57,324 bases of DNA from Acidobacteriaceae bacterium (lineage in GTDB: Bacteria > Acidobacteriota > Terriglobia > Terriglobales > Acidobacteriaceae): assembly GCA_003131585.1 (NCBI GenBank), contig PKVW01000034.1, forward strand, positions 1 through 57,324. Reading direction: 5' to 3'. The notes beneath the pieces were generated by a model. The model did not search any database. It was given only the letters and a program-made list of their open reading frames with translations, and was not told where the DNA came from. The first letter of the stretch is position 1; the number at the start of each line of letters is the position of its first letter. A program made the position numbers and the translations under genes. Below, one piece after another: positions 1 to 7,903 of this stretch.

Positions 1-130
1 TTTCAGCACTCTGTAAAGCCGTTTCTGGAAACGGCCCTCTAACGCAGCGCTGGAAGCGCTGCTCCACCCAAAGGCGAATCTGTGCCCAAAAGGCGAATCT
101 GTGCGGCACGACTGAAAGTCGTGCCCTTCC
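1..130. repeat. Cluster of short palindromes (REP-like) at the left edge
   Basis: Three small perfect inverted repeats follow one another: GCCGTTT/AAACGGC at 18-35, CAGCGCT/AGCGCTG at 45-61 and GGCACGACT/AGTCGTGCC at 105-125. Between them a 15-base unit AAGGCGAATCTGTGC is present twice (about 71-85 and 90-104). The third palindrome has a close relative at 9279-9298, and the second has one at about 52575-52588. I see no gene in 1-316. The rest of this stretch is the downstream flank of the minus-strand gene that ends at 317. Confidence 0.5.
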
Positions 131-316
131 CGGTCCTGGCTCACCGCACGGTCCGAATCAGCCGCTGGCGTTGAGGGTTTTATTGCGAGGCGCCGTGGGC
201 TGAAAGTAGAAAGTAAGAGCGCAGGCTCCCGGATTCTTCAAATTGCGCCACCTCATGGAGGTGTTCACGAGTGATCATTCGGCTTATTCACAGTCCTTAT
301 TCAGGCGGGAATGAAT

Positions 317-1360
317 TTATGCGGTCCCGGTGGCCGCGAAGCGCCCCTTGAATTGCTGGACGAGTGCAGGCGATTTGCGCAGGTGATCGCGCGCGGCGGA
401 AATGGAGTTCAACACGCTATCCGGCGGAACGCCGGTGATGGCGGATATTTCGCCGACGTCGAAGCCTTCGATCGCGTGCAAGATGAATGCCTCGCGATGG
501 GCCGCACTGACGTCTCGCAGAGCGGAAGCGATGAGGCGCATCATCTCATCGGAGCCCACAATCTGCTCGGGCGTCGCCACGCGAGCGTCGGCAATGATCG
601 TTTCTTCCGTAATGGCTTCGTCGGGCTGATGGAATTGCAGTTCGGGCTCGTCGCTGGCCTTGACATTGCGCTTGCGGGCTGAATCTTCCAGATGCACGGC
701 CCCGCCGTTGCTCTCCTCGGGACGGCAGAGTTGATCCAGTGCATTCCGTGCCAAGCGGTAGAGCCAGGGCTCCAGCGCCAGACGCTCCGGCTTTTCCTGG
801 TCGTTGCCGAGCGCGGCGGCAATGGTTTCGTCAATCACTTCTTCTTTACTGATGGACTCCGGCGCAACCAGATCGGAGGTTTCGCGAAAATAAATCTCGC
901 GTTCCACAAAGCGTTCCAGGCGCGAAAGATTTACGTTGACGTAAGAGCGCACGTCTTCGGCGGAAACCAGCGGCGGAAACGCAGCGGCCAGCGTCTGCTC
1001 GAAGGGCACCAAAACGTTGCGCCGCGCCGGCGCCTCATTCTGCCGCCGTGTCCACTTGTGCCGGGAGCGCAGCAGGTCTTTGTGTTTGTTCACCTGTTGC
1101 AGCAGATCCTCGAAGGCACTCTTGACCGCGGCTGCGGCGGTTGGGGCTTCGGCCTGCGCCGCCATCTGTCCCGAGGGCAGACGCAGGTTGAGCGAAACGC
1201 CGGTTCCCTCGCGCGCAGAGATCTCTTCCACGAAGCCCTTCAGGTGAACCAGTTCGGGGCGGAAGACCTGCAAGCGTTTCCGCAGTTTTTCGATCTGATG
1301 TTGGATATCTTTTTCTACGGCGGGAGTTTTATGAAGCCGGTAACTGACGTGGACGTTCAT
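317..1360 (-). CDS. HPF/RaiA-like ribosome-binding domain fused to an ECF-type sigma-factor-like domain
   Basis: The first ~100 residues (from MNVHVSYRLHKT) read as a ribosome hibernation/S30AE domain: the alternating strand-helix pattern, the long Lys/Arg-rich helix (EKLRKRLQVF) and the second helix (SAFEDLLQQVNKHKDLLR) fit the HPF/RaiA fold that sits in the 30S decoding centre. After a linker, residues ~130-350 look like a sigma-70 family protein: a region-2-like stretch (EPWLYRLARNALDQL), an acidic linker, and a region-4 helix-turn-helix (SAAHREAFILHAIEGFDVGEISAITGV is the relevant span, at roughly 610-400 in the window). The start at 1360 was chosen because the S30AE domain begins there; an in-frame ATG at 1393 would add 11 residues. 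Divergent from the amidohydrolase gene at 1557. Domain assignment is confident. Whether it binds ribosomes, core RNA polymerase or both is unknown. Confidence 0.75.
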   Translation of the reverse strand: MNVHVSYRLHKTPAVEKDIQHQIEKLRKRLQVFRPELVHLKGFVEEISAREGTGVSLNLRLPSGQMAAQAEAPTAAAAVKSAFEDLLQQVNKHKDLLRSRHKWTRRQNEAPARRNVLVPFEQTLAAAFPPLVSAEDVRSYVNVNLSRLERFVEREIYFRETSDLVAPESISKEEVIDETIAAALGNDQEKPERLALEPWLYRLARNALDQLCRPEESNGGAVHLEDSARKRNVKASDEPELQFHQPDEAITEETIIADARVATPEQIVGSDEMMRLIASALRDVSAAHREAFILHAIEGFDVGEISAITGVPPDSVLNSISAARDHLRKSPALVQQFKGRFAATGTA

Positions 1361-1556
1361 GAGCACCTCAAGCTTGCCAACGATGCGGCGCAAACCAGTG
1401 CTATCTACGGCGATTGTACACCCGCCTGCGAGAAGGCAAAGTGGAATTGAAGATCGATTCCTAATGATCAGCGGTCTTGAGAATAGCTGGCGAGCCAGGA
1501 ATCTTAGGGCAGACTCATTTACAGCCGGACACGGCGGCGGATATGATCCGTGGACT

Positions 1557-2921
1557 ATGAAACTGGCAAAGCTCTTGCTGCTTGCGTCGCTGGTTGCTGC
1601 GGCCTGCGCCCAAGCTCCCGCATCGAAAGAAATCGAAGCTGTGTATCCCGACGCGCGCGCGCTGTATGTCGATCTGCATCAAAACCCGGAGCTCTCTTCG
1701 CACGAAACTCAAACGGCGGCAAAGTTGGCCAGCCGGTTGCGAGGCCTCGGCTATGAGGTTACGGAACACGTCGGCGGCACGGGGATTGTTGCCATCCTCA
1801 AGAATGACGGAGGAAAAAACGGCGCAGGCTCGACGGTCATGCTTCGAACGGAACTGGACGCGCTGCCCGTGGAAGAGAAGACCGGCCTTGCTTACGCGAG
1901 CAAGGTTCGCGCCAAAGACGACGCCGGGCACGACGTTCCCGTCATGCACGCCTGCGGACACGACTTGCACATGGCGTCGATTCTGGGCACGGCTGAGATC
2001 ATGGCGCACAGCAAAGACACCTGGCACGGGACGCTGATGCTGATCGGCCAGCCGGCCGAGGAAACGATTAGTGGCGCCAAGGGAATGCTCGACGACGGCC
2101 TGTTGACGCGCTTTCCGAAGCCCGACGTGGCCGTGGCGTTGCACGTGGGAAACTTACTGCCGGCGGGGATGGTGGGAATTACTCCAGGAGTTCTTAATAC
2201 GAACGCGGATTCGCTGCGGATTACGATTTATGGCAAGGGAGGGCATGGCTCGGCGCCGCACACGGCGATCGATCCAATTGTGATCGCCGCCCGAACCATT
2301 CTGGCGTTGCAGACAATTGCTTCCCGCGAAGTGAAGCCGGGGGAGTTGGCGGTGGTCACGGTGGGCTACATTCAGGCTGGCACCAAGAACAACATTATTC
2401 CGGACCAGGCTGAATTGGGGCTGACCGTGCGCACCAGAAAAGTGGAGGTGCGCAAGCAAGTGCTCGCGGCCATCGCACGGATCACCAAGGCCGAGGCGGA
2501 AGCGGCGGGCGCGCCGCGTCCGCCGTTGATCGAGCAGCGTGAAGCCACGGACCTGGTGTACAACGATCCGGCGCTGGCGCAGCGGCTGCGCGGGGTGCTG
2601 GAAGCGGCGCTGGGCAAGGAGAACGTTGTGACGGAGGAAGCGCACACGGCTTCGGAGGATTTTTCTTACTTCGTGGAGCAGGGGATTCCGGGATTTTACT
2701 TCAGCCTGGGAGGAGCGGACCCGGGGAAGTTCGCCGAGGCCAAGGCTGCGGGGACGATGCTGCCGTCGAATCACTCGTCGTTGTTCGCGCCGGATGTGGA
2801 TCCGGCACTGCGCACCGGCATTGCGGCGGAGGTTGCGGTGCTGAGGAATCTGCTCAACGGATCGGCGGAGGAGTTACGCAAGACGATCGCCGCAGGACCG
2901 GCAGCGCAATCGGCGCCATAG
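1557..2921 (+). CDS. Secreted M20 family amidohydrolase (M20D-type, amino-acid amide or peptide hydrolase)
   Basis: Zinc-dependent hydrolase of the M20 peptidase/amidohydrolase family, which cleaves N-acyl amino acids or similar amides. Family landmarks are in order: the metal-binding HACGHDLHMA, the catalytic Glu region GQPAEETISGAKG, ALHVGN, and the C-terminal metal-ligand stretch TASEDFSYF. The dimerisation (lid) domain lies between about residues 210 and 330. The N-terminus MKLAKLLLLASLVAAACAQ is a signal peptide; cleavage could be by signal peptidase I after ACA, because the Cys is not in a standard lipobox. The reading frame is open upstream to 1359, but the ATG at 1557 is the one that gives a signal peptide at residue 1. 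The final ~20 residues are Ala-rich and not part of the fold. Substrate not predictable. Confidence 0.85.
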   Translation: MKLAKLLLLASLVAAACAQAPASKEIEAVYPDARALYVDLHQNPELSSHETQTAAKLASRLRGLGYEVTEHVGGTGIVAILKNDGGKNGAGSTVMLRTELDALPVEEKTGLAYASKVRAKDDAGHDVPVMHACGHDLHMASILGTAEIMAHSKDTWHGTLMLIGQPAEETISGAKGMLDDGLLTRFPKPDVAVALHVGNLLPAGMVGITPGVLNTNADSLRITIYGKGGHGSAPHTAIDPIVIAARTILALQTIASREVKPGELAVVTVGYIQAGTKNNIIPDQAELGLTVRTRKVEVRKQVLAAIARITKAEAEAAGAPRPPLIEQREATDLVYNDPALAQRLRGVLEAALGKENVVTEEAHTASEDFSYFVEQGIPGFYFSLGGADPGKFAEAKAAGTMLPSNHSSLFAPDVDPALRTGIAAEVAVLRNLLNGSAEELRKTIAAGPAAQSAP

Positions 2922-2950
2922 CTGGCGCTTCGGCCGCGCTTTTCGGAAAA

Positions 2951-3340
2951 TTAGCGATTCGCCAGCGTTGAGATATCTCCTAGACCGAGCAGATTGGCGT
3001 CCGCGGTCACAAGCGTCAGATGCAACAATTGAGCAGTGGCAGCCAGGAATCGATCTGCCGGATCTTTATGGCTCCAGGGTAGCCGGCGCGCGGCTACCGC
3101 AATCTCGTGCGTTAGCGGCGCTTCCATGAGTCGGGCCGTTGCTTGCGTGACCCAGGCTCCGAAATCTGCAGGCAAATGAATTCGGCCTCTAGCATTCAGG
3201 GTGAGTACTTCCCACGTGCTGATAGGAGAGAGCCAGATCTGATTTCCTGGATTTCTCAATTCCTCCTGGACTCTTTTTCCGAGACGCTTGTGATCTTCCA
3301 GGCTCCAGAGCCAAATGTGGGTATCGAGAAGCAGGTTCAA
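2951..3340 (-). CDS. vapC: PIN-domain toxin (VapC-like RNase)
   Basis: PIN-fold endoribonuclease of a type II toxin-antitoxin pair. The first acidic residue is in LLLDTHIWLW, the second in the STWEV segment (Glu), and the C-terminal acidic pair in the KDPADRFLAATA and TADANLL segments. This is the DTHIWLW subclass usually paired with Phd/YefM antitoxins. No ATG is available. A TTG at 3340 overlaps the TGA stop of the antitoxin gene (TTGA), and a GGGAGG lies upstream inside the antitoxin coding sequence, so translational coupling is likely. A TTG at 3358 would also be in frame. Length (129 residues) is normal for an intact toxin. Confidence 0.85.
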   Translation of the reverse strand: MNLLLDTHIWLWSLEDHKRLGKRVQEELRNPGNQIWLSPISTWEVLTLNARGRIHLPADFGAWVTQATARLMEAPLTHEIAVAARRLPWSHKDPADRFLAATAQLLHLTLVTADANLLGLGDISTLANR

Positions 3341-3579
3341 TCGCGCAGGACCTCCCAATCTTGTTCGTCGTCGGCAGGAGAGACAATGTCTCCCAGAATC
3401 TCAAACGTACCCTTCATGGAGCCAATCCAGTCTCCCGGACCGGCTTTGGGCGATGCAGGTATGACTTCGGCAATCGGCTTCCCGAAGCGGGTTACGAGGA
3501 TTGGCTTCTTCGTCTTCTGCACCTGTTCGAGGAGAGAGAGGCATTTGGCCTTGAATTCAGAGATGGCGATTTCTTTCAT
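3337..3579 (-). CDS. Phd/YefM-family antitoxin
   Basis: An 80-residue antitoxin. The N-terminal half (MKEIAISEFKAKCLSLLEQV, then TKKPILVTRFGKPIAEVIP) is the classic Phd/YefM DNA-binding and dimerisation fold. The C-terminal part (after about residue 45) is the acidic, Trp-containing tail that wraps the toxin. The gene lies directly upstream of the PIN toxin and overlaps it by four bases, so the two form one operon. Upstream there is a palindromic site that could be its own operator. Confidence 0.88.
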   Translation of the reverse strand: MKEIAISEFKAKCLSLLEQVQKTKKPILVTRFGKPIAEVIPASPKAGPGDWIGSMKGTFEILGDIVSPADDEQDWEVLRD

Positions 3580-3589
3580 TGACCCATTA

Positions 3590-3617
3590 GACCATGGTCA
3601 TAATTAATGGTCAATAG
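3590..3617 (-). promoter_or_regulatory. Candidate autoregulatory operator of the phd-vapC pair
   Basis: Ten bases upstream of the antitoxin start is the perfect 10-base palindrome GACCATGGTC (3590-3599), followed by a second half-site ATGGTC at about 3607-3612 in AT-rich sequence. Phd-type antitoxins bind such palindromes in their own promoters. The site is seen; its function is inferred. Confidence 0.4.
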
Positions 3618-3760
3618 AAAACCTAAGACTCGAGTGCCCCAAAATGCGAACCTTTGAGTGTAAGGTTGCATCCTTGATGATGACGTCGAGCCGGTGAGTC
3701 CTGGGGCGGCGTAGGGAGGCACAGAGGGTGACGGACCTCCTGGTCGAGTCGAGATCCTAC

Positions 3761-4159
3761 CTAAGGCTGACAGACGCCGAAGTCCTTGGTCACGTTGGTC
3801 GCTACCCACTCAACCCTCTTATCCGGACCCTTCAACTTTACTTTCTTACCCTGCAATTTCATGCGATCGCCCGGAGTAATGCCCGCCGTATTGCCCGCCA
3901 GCGCGTAAATTTGCTTGTCGTTTTCGTCGGTGAGGGTCATCCCGTTCGCTACCGAGACGACACAGCCCGTAATCGTTCGCTTTTTCGAGTAGTGAATGAC
4001 CACAACGGTCACCACTACCGCGACGGCCGCAGTCACCGCCACAATTCCGATCACGATGTTCCTGCCGGCGTTGTCCAGGTTATTTGCCTTAGCGGGGGTG
4101 GCGAGTGCCACACTGAGAACGACAATCAGAACTCCACGCCACAGACTTTTCTGGGTCAC
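3761..4159 (-). CDS. Small exported or membrane protein of unknown function
   Basis: A 132-residue protein with a signal peptide (MTQKSLWRGVLIVVLSVALATPAKA), a transmembrane helix at about residues 34-56 (IVIGIVAVTAAVAVVVTVVVI), and then a basic turn and a soluble C-terminal domain rich in beta strands with a Cys in TGCVV and another near the end (FGVCQP). The C-terminal part resembles the small OB- or SH3-like domains seen in many acidobacterial hypotheticals, but I cannot name a family with certainty. It stands alone between the toxin-antitoxin pair and pyrF. Confidence 0.7.
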   Translation of the reverse strand: MTQKSLWRGVLIVVLSVALATPAKANNLDNAGRNIVIGIVAVTAAVAVVVTVVVIHYSKKRTITGCVVSVANGMTLTDENDKQIYALAGNTAGITPGDRMKLQGKKVKLKGPDKRVEWVATNVTKDFGVCQP

Positions 4160-4313
4160 GATGTTCTCCTTGCGATGTGCACTGGGATTGCTTGATGCGA
4201 AACCGTGCCACCTTTCAGCGGCAGTATTTGGCCGGAATTTCTCGCTTTGATCTCGAAAGCGAAACCATGATACACCCGTCTCGCCCGCTCACGACGGTTG
4301 TGAAACGACTCGT

Positions 4314-5090
4314 CTATGAGCCAATCTGGCCCAAAATCGCCCGAGCTTCGGCCGCCGGGTCGGCCGCTTCGGTGATGGGACGTCCCACGACGATGTAGGT
4401 TGCTCCCGCGGCCATCGCTTCCGCGGGAGTGACCACGCGTACCTGATCTCCGTGGCCGGCGCCGGCGGGGCGCACGCCGGGAGTCACGATGGCGAACTCG
4501 CCTCCCAGTTCGCTACGTAGCGTCGAGGCCTCGCGCGCCGAGGCGACAATTCCCCGACATCCATTCACCAGCGCCAGAGCCGAAAGGCGCAGGACTTCAT
4601 CCACGACCGATCCCTGAATCCCCACTTTCTCCAGATCATTCTCGTCGAGGCTGGTGAGCACGGTAACGCCCAGCACCAGCAAAGCAGGGTTCATGGCGCG
4701 CGCGGAGTCCACGGCAGCGCGCAGCATCTTGCCGCCACCGGAAGTGTGTACGGTCAACATGCTCACGCCGAGCTGCGCGGCTTCGCGCACCGCCGCCGCT
4801 ACGCTGTGGGGAATGTCGTGATACTTGAGGTCAAGGAAGACGCGCCGTCCGGAGGCGACGAGATCGCGCACTACCGCCGGTCCTTCGGCGGTATAGAGCT
4901 GCATGCCGACTTTGTAGGTCAGCGCCGAGTCCCCCACGGATGCCATGATCTTCTGTGCGGCCGCCGCCGTCGAAACGTCCAGCGCAACGATCAGTTTCTC
5001 GCGCGGATCGTTTCTGCGCGGATCGTTCTCGCGCGCATCGTTCTCGCGCGCATCGCCCGAAGGGATGCGGTGGGGTGGAGCGGCCTGCAT
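4314..5090 (-). CDS. pyrF: Orotidine 5'-phosphate decarboxylase
   Basis: Last step of UMP synthesis: decarboxylates OMP. The TIM-barrel landmarks are present: LIVALDV (first strand, Asp), TYKVGMQLY (Lys), the catalytic DLKYHDIP (Asp-x-Lys-x-x-Asp), TPGVRP and the phosphate-binding VVGRPIT. The core matches the normal ~230-residue enzyme. The extra N-terminal ~30 residues are unusual: residues 13-31 are a degenerate five-residue repeat (DAREN/DPRRN type) encoded by a tandem 15-base repeat. The start at 5090 is the only Met before the core. It lies 19 bp downstream of rlpA on the same strand, so the two are probably co-transcribed. Confidence 0.95.
   Translation of the reverse strand: MQAAPPHRIPSGDARENDARENDPRRNDPREKLIVALDVSTAAAAQKIMASVGDSALTYKVGMQLYTAEGPAVVRDLVASGRRVFLDLKYHDIPHSVAAAVREAAQLGVSMLTVHTSGGGKMLRAAVDSARAMNPALLVLGVTVLTSLDENDLEKVGIQGSVVDEVLRLSALALVNGCRGIVASAREASTLRSELGGEFAIVTPGVRPAGAGHGDQVRVVTPAEAMAAGATYIVVGRPITEAADPAAEARAILGQIGS
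4998..5054. repeat. Tandem 15-bp repeat inside the pyrF N-terminal extension
   Basis: Nearly four copies of a GCGCGGATCGTTCTC-like unit (alternating GGATC and GCATC versions) encode the residues before the PyrF barrel. The repeat length is a multiple of three, so copy-number change would keep the frame. Confidence 0.8.
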
Positions 5091-5109
5091 CTCTCGCAGT
5101 GTAGAGTGT

Positions 5110-5619
5110 CTAGCGGATTTCCGCCACGGGATGGTTGTAGGCCACGGTCTGGTACACCTGCCGGCGCTCGGTCCGGGGCTTTACCAAATCGAGGCGAACC
5201 TGCTGCAAGCCGCGACGTTCGAACTGCAGCACTTGGGCGGCGCCGAAGGACAGGTCTATAATGCGTCCGGGAACAATCGGACCGCGGTCGTTTACTTTGA
5301 CCACCACCGTCCGGCCATTGCGCAGGTTCGTGACCCGCACATAACTTCCCAAGGGAAGGGTCGGATGAGCTGCCGTCATATCGTACATGTCGTAGTCTTC
5401 GCCGCTGGCGGTGGGTTTACCGACAAAATCCTCGCCGTACCAGGAAGCCGTCCCAATTTGATACGCTTGGTTCTTACCGGCCTTGGTGCGGAGTTCGGGC
5501 TTTGCTTGGGTTGGGTTAGCCGGGGCTGAACTGGCCTCCGAGTTGTTTGGACCCTGAGCCGCTCTCAGGCCGACGATCATTAGACCGATCATCAGTCCAT
5601 GAGCTATACGTCTTCGCAT
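5110..5619 (-). CDS. rlpA: RlpA-like septal/peptidoglycan-processing protein
   Basis: Double-psi beta-barrel protein of the RlpA family (lytic transglycosylase acting on denuded glycan strands, periplasmic). The diagnostic barrel motifs are GTASWYGEDFVGKPTASGE, the MTAAHPTLPLGSYVRVTN stretch and the catalytic Asp region VKVNDRGP followed by IIDLS. The N-terminus MRRRIAHGLMIGLMIVGLRA is a signal peptide without a lipobox, whereas many RlpA proteins are lipoproteins. There is no C-terminal SPOR domain, so this is a short form (169 residues). Confidence 0.88.
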   Translation of the reverse strand: MRRRIAHGLMIGLMIVGLRAAQGPNNSEASSAPANPTQAKPELRTKAGKNQAYQIGTASWYGEDFVGKPTASGEDYDMYDMTAAHPTLPLGSYVRVTNLRNGRTVVVKVNDRGPIVPGRIIDLSFGAAQVLQFERRGLQQVRLDLVKPRTERRQVYQTVAYNHPVAEIR

Positions 5620-6063
5620 TCAGTTCTCCTCGCATCTCAAAAGTCGTCCTAAGCTGGTTGTTTGGTTAAGGTTCTCTAATCGTATGGGGCCGAGAGAGGC
5701 TTGTCAACCCGAAAGAGCGTGGTCTATAGTGACGTGCTAGTAATTGATATCTCACGTAACTTGTTGTTAATCATGAGGAATAAGCAACATCTCGCTCAAA
5801 ACACTGAGGTTAGTTGTTTATTAACTGGTAAATACTCAGTAGCGTTGTAATAGCGAGAAATCCCATAACCAATGGATTCAATCACTTACGAAATAATTCT
5901 TTCTAAGTTGTTTCTTGTGAGCGTTTTAGGTACAAAGTTGCTGGCGCGGGGAAGAAATTTTTCTGGCAGGTGGCCGAAGCAGATGCCCACGGAACAGAAT
6001 ACCCGGTGAGTACAGATACGCACCGCCTTCTGGTGGGATTCTTGATCCCAGGGTTCGGGGAAT
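5620..6063. other. AT-rich intergenic region upstream of rlpA and thiD
   Basis: This 444-bp gap between divergent genes is markedly more AT-rich than its surroundings at about 5720-5940 (many TAAT/TTAA/TTGTT tracts). I see no convincing ORF, tRNA or intrinsic terminator. It must hold the rlpA and thiD promoters. The TPP riboswitch core expected for some thiD genes (CTGATCTGGATAATGCCA-like) is not visible. Confidence 0.5.
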
Positions 6064-6936
6064 ATGGCTGAGAAACCAATCGTGCTGACCATCGCCGGCT
6101 TTGACCCCTCGTCCGGGGCGGGCGTGACGGCAGACATTAAGACGATCGCAGCCCACGGCTGCTACGGCGTAGCCTGCATAACCGCCATCACGGTGCAGTC
6201 GACCGTCGGGGTGCGCCGGGTGGAGGCAGTCGACGCCAGTCTGGTGACCGAGACCCTCGAGGAACTTGCCTCCGATATCCCTATCGCAGCCGTCCACATC
6301 GGGATGCTCGGCACCGCGAAAGTGGCCAGGGCGGCGGCCGAGTTCCTGGGCCAAGGCTCGGGCAAGGCTGGGTTTGCTAGTAAGTTAACTAGTAAGTTTC
6401 CCAATGTCGTTCTGGATCCGATCCTCAGGTCATCCTCCGGCGCGGACCTGCTGGATGCTCCCGGAACCAGGTTGCTCATCGAGAGACTCCTCCCTCTCGC
6501 CGACGTGATCACGCCGAACGTGGACGAGGCCGCCGTCCTCACTGGGTTGAGGGTGACGGATCTTGACGAAATGAGAGCGGCGGCCGCGAAGCTGCATCAG
6601 ATGGGTTCGGCCGCCGTGGTAATTACCGGCGGGCATCTGGAGAAAGCGATTGACCTGTTGAGCTTCATGACCAAGGCTGGCGTCGAGCAGGAAGTCTTCA
6701 AAGCGGAGCGGCAACGTTCGAATTCCACGCATGGCACGGGCTGCGCCTTCGCCACCGCCATGGCGTGCCACTTGGCGCTCGATCGCGGATTGGCCGAAGC
6801 CACCTTGCTGGCGAAAACCTATGTGACAGCGGCGATTGCCGCCGGCTATCCCCTGGGACGCGGAACCGGCCCCGTCCATCATCTCTACCGCATGCACCAG
6901 CAGCGGCGAACGGCGAGCACGGGAAGCGAATCGTAG
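6064..6936 (+). CDS. thiD: Hydroxymethylpyrimidine/phosphomethylpyrimidine kinase
   Basis: Thiamine biosynthesis: phosphorylates HMP and then HMP-P to HMP-PP in the cytoplasm. The ribokinase-like fold is clear: TIAGFDPSSGAGVTADIKT at the N-terminus, LDPILRSSSG, TPNVDEAAVLTG, and the catalytic anion-hole motif HGTGCAFATAMACHLA. Length (290) is slightly above the usual ~265, with a C-terminal Arg/Ser-rich tail. It stands alone here; no other thi genes are adjacent. It converges on the zinc-ribbon gene that ends at 7018. Confidence 0.95.
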   Translation: MAEKPIVLTIAGFDPSSGAGVTADIKTIAAHGCYGVACITAITVQSTVGVRRVEAVDASLVTETLEELASDIPIAAVHIGMLGTAKVARAAAEFLGQGSGKAGFASKLTSKFPNVVLDPILRSSSGADLLDAPGTRLLIERLLPLADVITPNVDEAAVLTGLRVTDLDEMRAAAAKLHQMGSAAVVITGGHLEKAIDLLSFMTKAGVEQEVFKAERQRSNSTHGTGCAFATAMACHLALDRGLAEATLLAKTYVTAAIAAGYPLGRGTGPVHHLYRMHQQRRTASTGSES

Positions 6937-7017
6937 AAAGTGGCGCCGCCGGCTCGGCGGCTGTCCGGCGAGACGTCCGGCGGGGCGTCCTCGCCCGCAG
7001 CCGGCAAGATGCCGGCG
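6937..7017. repeat. GC-rich palindromic spacer between convergent genes
   Basis: The spacer contains GGCGAGACGTCCGGCGGGG, GGCGTCCTCGCCCGC and a GCCGGC-aagat-GCCGGC hairpin (about 7001-7017). Similar GCGGGCGAGGGC elements appear at about 41450 and 43765. No T-tract follows, so this is a REP-like element or weak bidirectional stop rather than a canonical terminator. Confidence 0.35.
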
Positions 7018-7551
7018 CTACTGGTTGTCGGAGGGCTTCTTCAGCAGAATTCCGGCCACAAATGACGCGGTTGCGGCCAGCAGCCATTCGATCCGCCACA
7101 TCTGGATCGCCTGGAACTCCGCCAGATTCGACGCTTTGTAGAACAGGCTCACGCCGATGGCTCCGGCCACGCAGCCCAAGCCGATCATGAATGCGATCAG
7201 CGCCGCGGTTGGCAGACCTACCCAGCGCTTGATCTCATGGAAGTGCAGATAGTGCAACCAGTCAGGGAAGGGAATCTTGCGCCCAGCAGCCGCGGCCGAA
7301 CCTGCCCACGTCCGCGCCCACGTCCACAAGCCGGCCATTCCCGAGCCCTCCGCGCCGGCCGCAGCCAGCACGGGGCGGCGCAGGCCGCAGGTATGGCAAA
7401 ACCTGGCGCCGATCATGAACTCGCTGGCGCAATCCGCACAGGCATCCGCCATTTGCTGAGCCGCGGAGGGGGGCGCTGTCTCCACCGCCGGTTCGAGCAC
7501 GGCCGGGGACCGCCAAAACTCCTGCTGCGCATCTTGAGCCACTTCAGCCAT
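7018..7551 (-). CDS. Zinc-ribbon membrane protein of unknown function
   Basis: A 177-residue protein. It has an N-terminal soluble segment, a zinc ribbon (ACADCASEFMIGARFCHTCG: two CxxC pairs at about residues 36-56), then two hydrophobic helices (about residues 112-135, LPTAALIAFMIGLGCVAGAIG, and about 150-168, IEWLLAATASFVAGILL). The Met at 7551 was chosen because the preceding in-frame residues to 7593 do not look like a signal. Similar ribbon-plus-helix proteins occur elsewhere in this window (13703, 55647, 56579). Function unknown. Confidence 0.7.
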   Translation of the reverse strand: MAEVAQDAQQEFWRSPAVLEPAVETAPPSAAQQMADACADCASEFMIGARFCHTCGLRRPVLAAAGAEGSGMAGLWTWARTWAGSAAAAGRKIPFPDWLHYLHFHEIKRWVGLPTAALIAFMIGLGCVAGAIGVSLFYKASNLAEFQAIQMWRIEWLLAATASFVAGILLKKPSDNQ

Positions 7552-7903
7552 ACGTAGGAACGCTGGTTCCAGCAAAAGCAAACCGACAGCCAAAGCACAC
7601 TGCCCACTAAGGTGTTTTCAAGTCAAATACTTGCAACTTCCCACGCGCCCCGGTTCAGGCGCTCTCGCGCAATTATTACCCGCAGACCCGCGTAAAGATG
7701 CCCCGGTTACCGTGGTTTCCCGTTACCCTGGTTTGCAGAGTATGTTTTCGGACTGCAACTGCGCAGATTGGAACTGCGCAGATTATAGGGTCCCCTTCTG
7801 AATGCAGCACGAAATTGTTGGGTGTTGAAGGATGACGCCTTTGGTTCGTCCCGTGCTCCGGCAAACTTCAGCTAAACTAAAACTCAAGGCCTGAGCGGTG
7901 GGG

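Noticed and set aside
5940-6063. Possible TPP riboswitch upstream of thiD
   Set aside because: The conserved thi-box (CTGATCTGGATAATGCCA-like) and its paired partner are absent.
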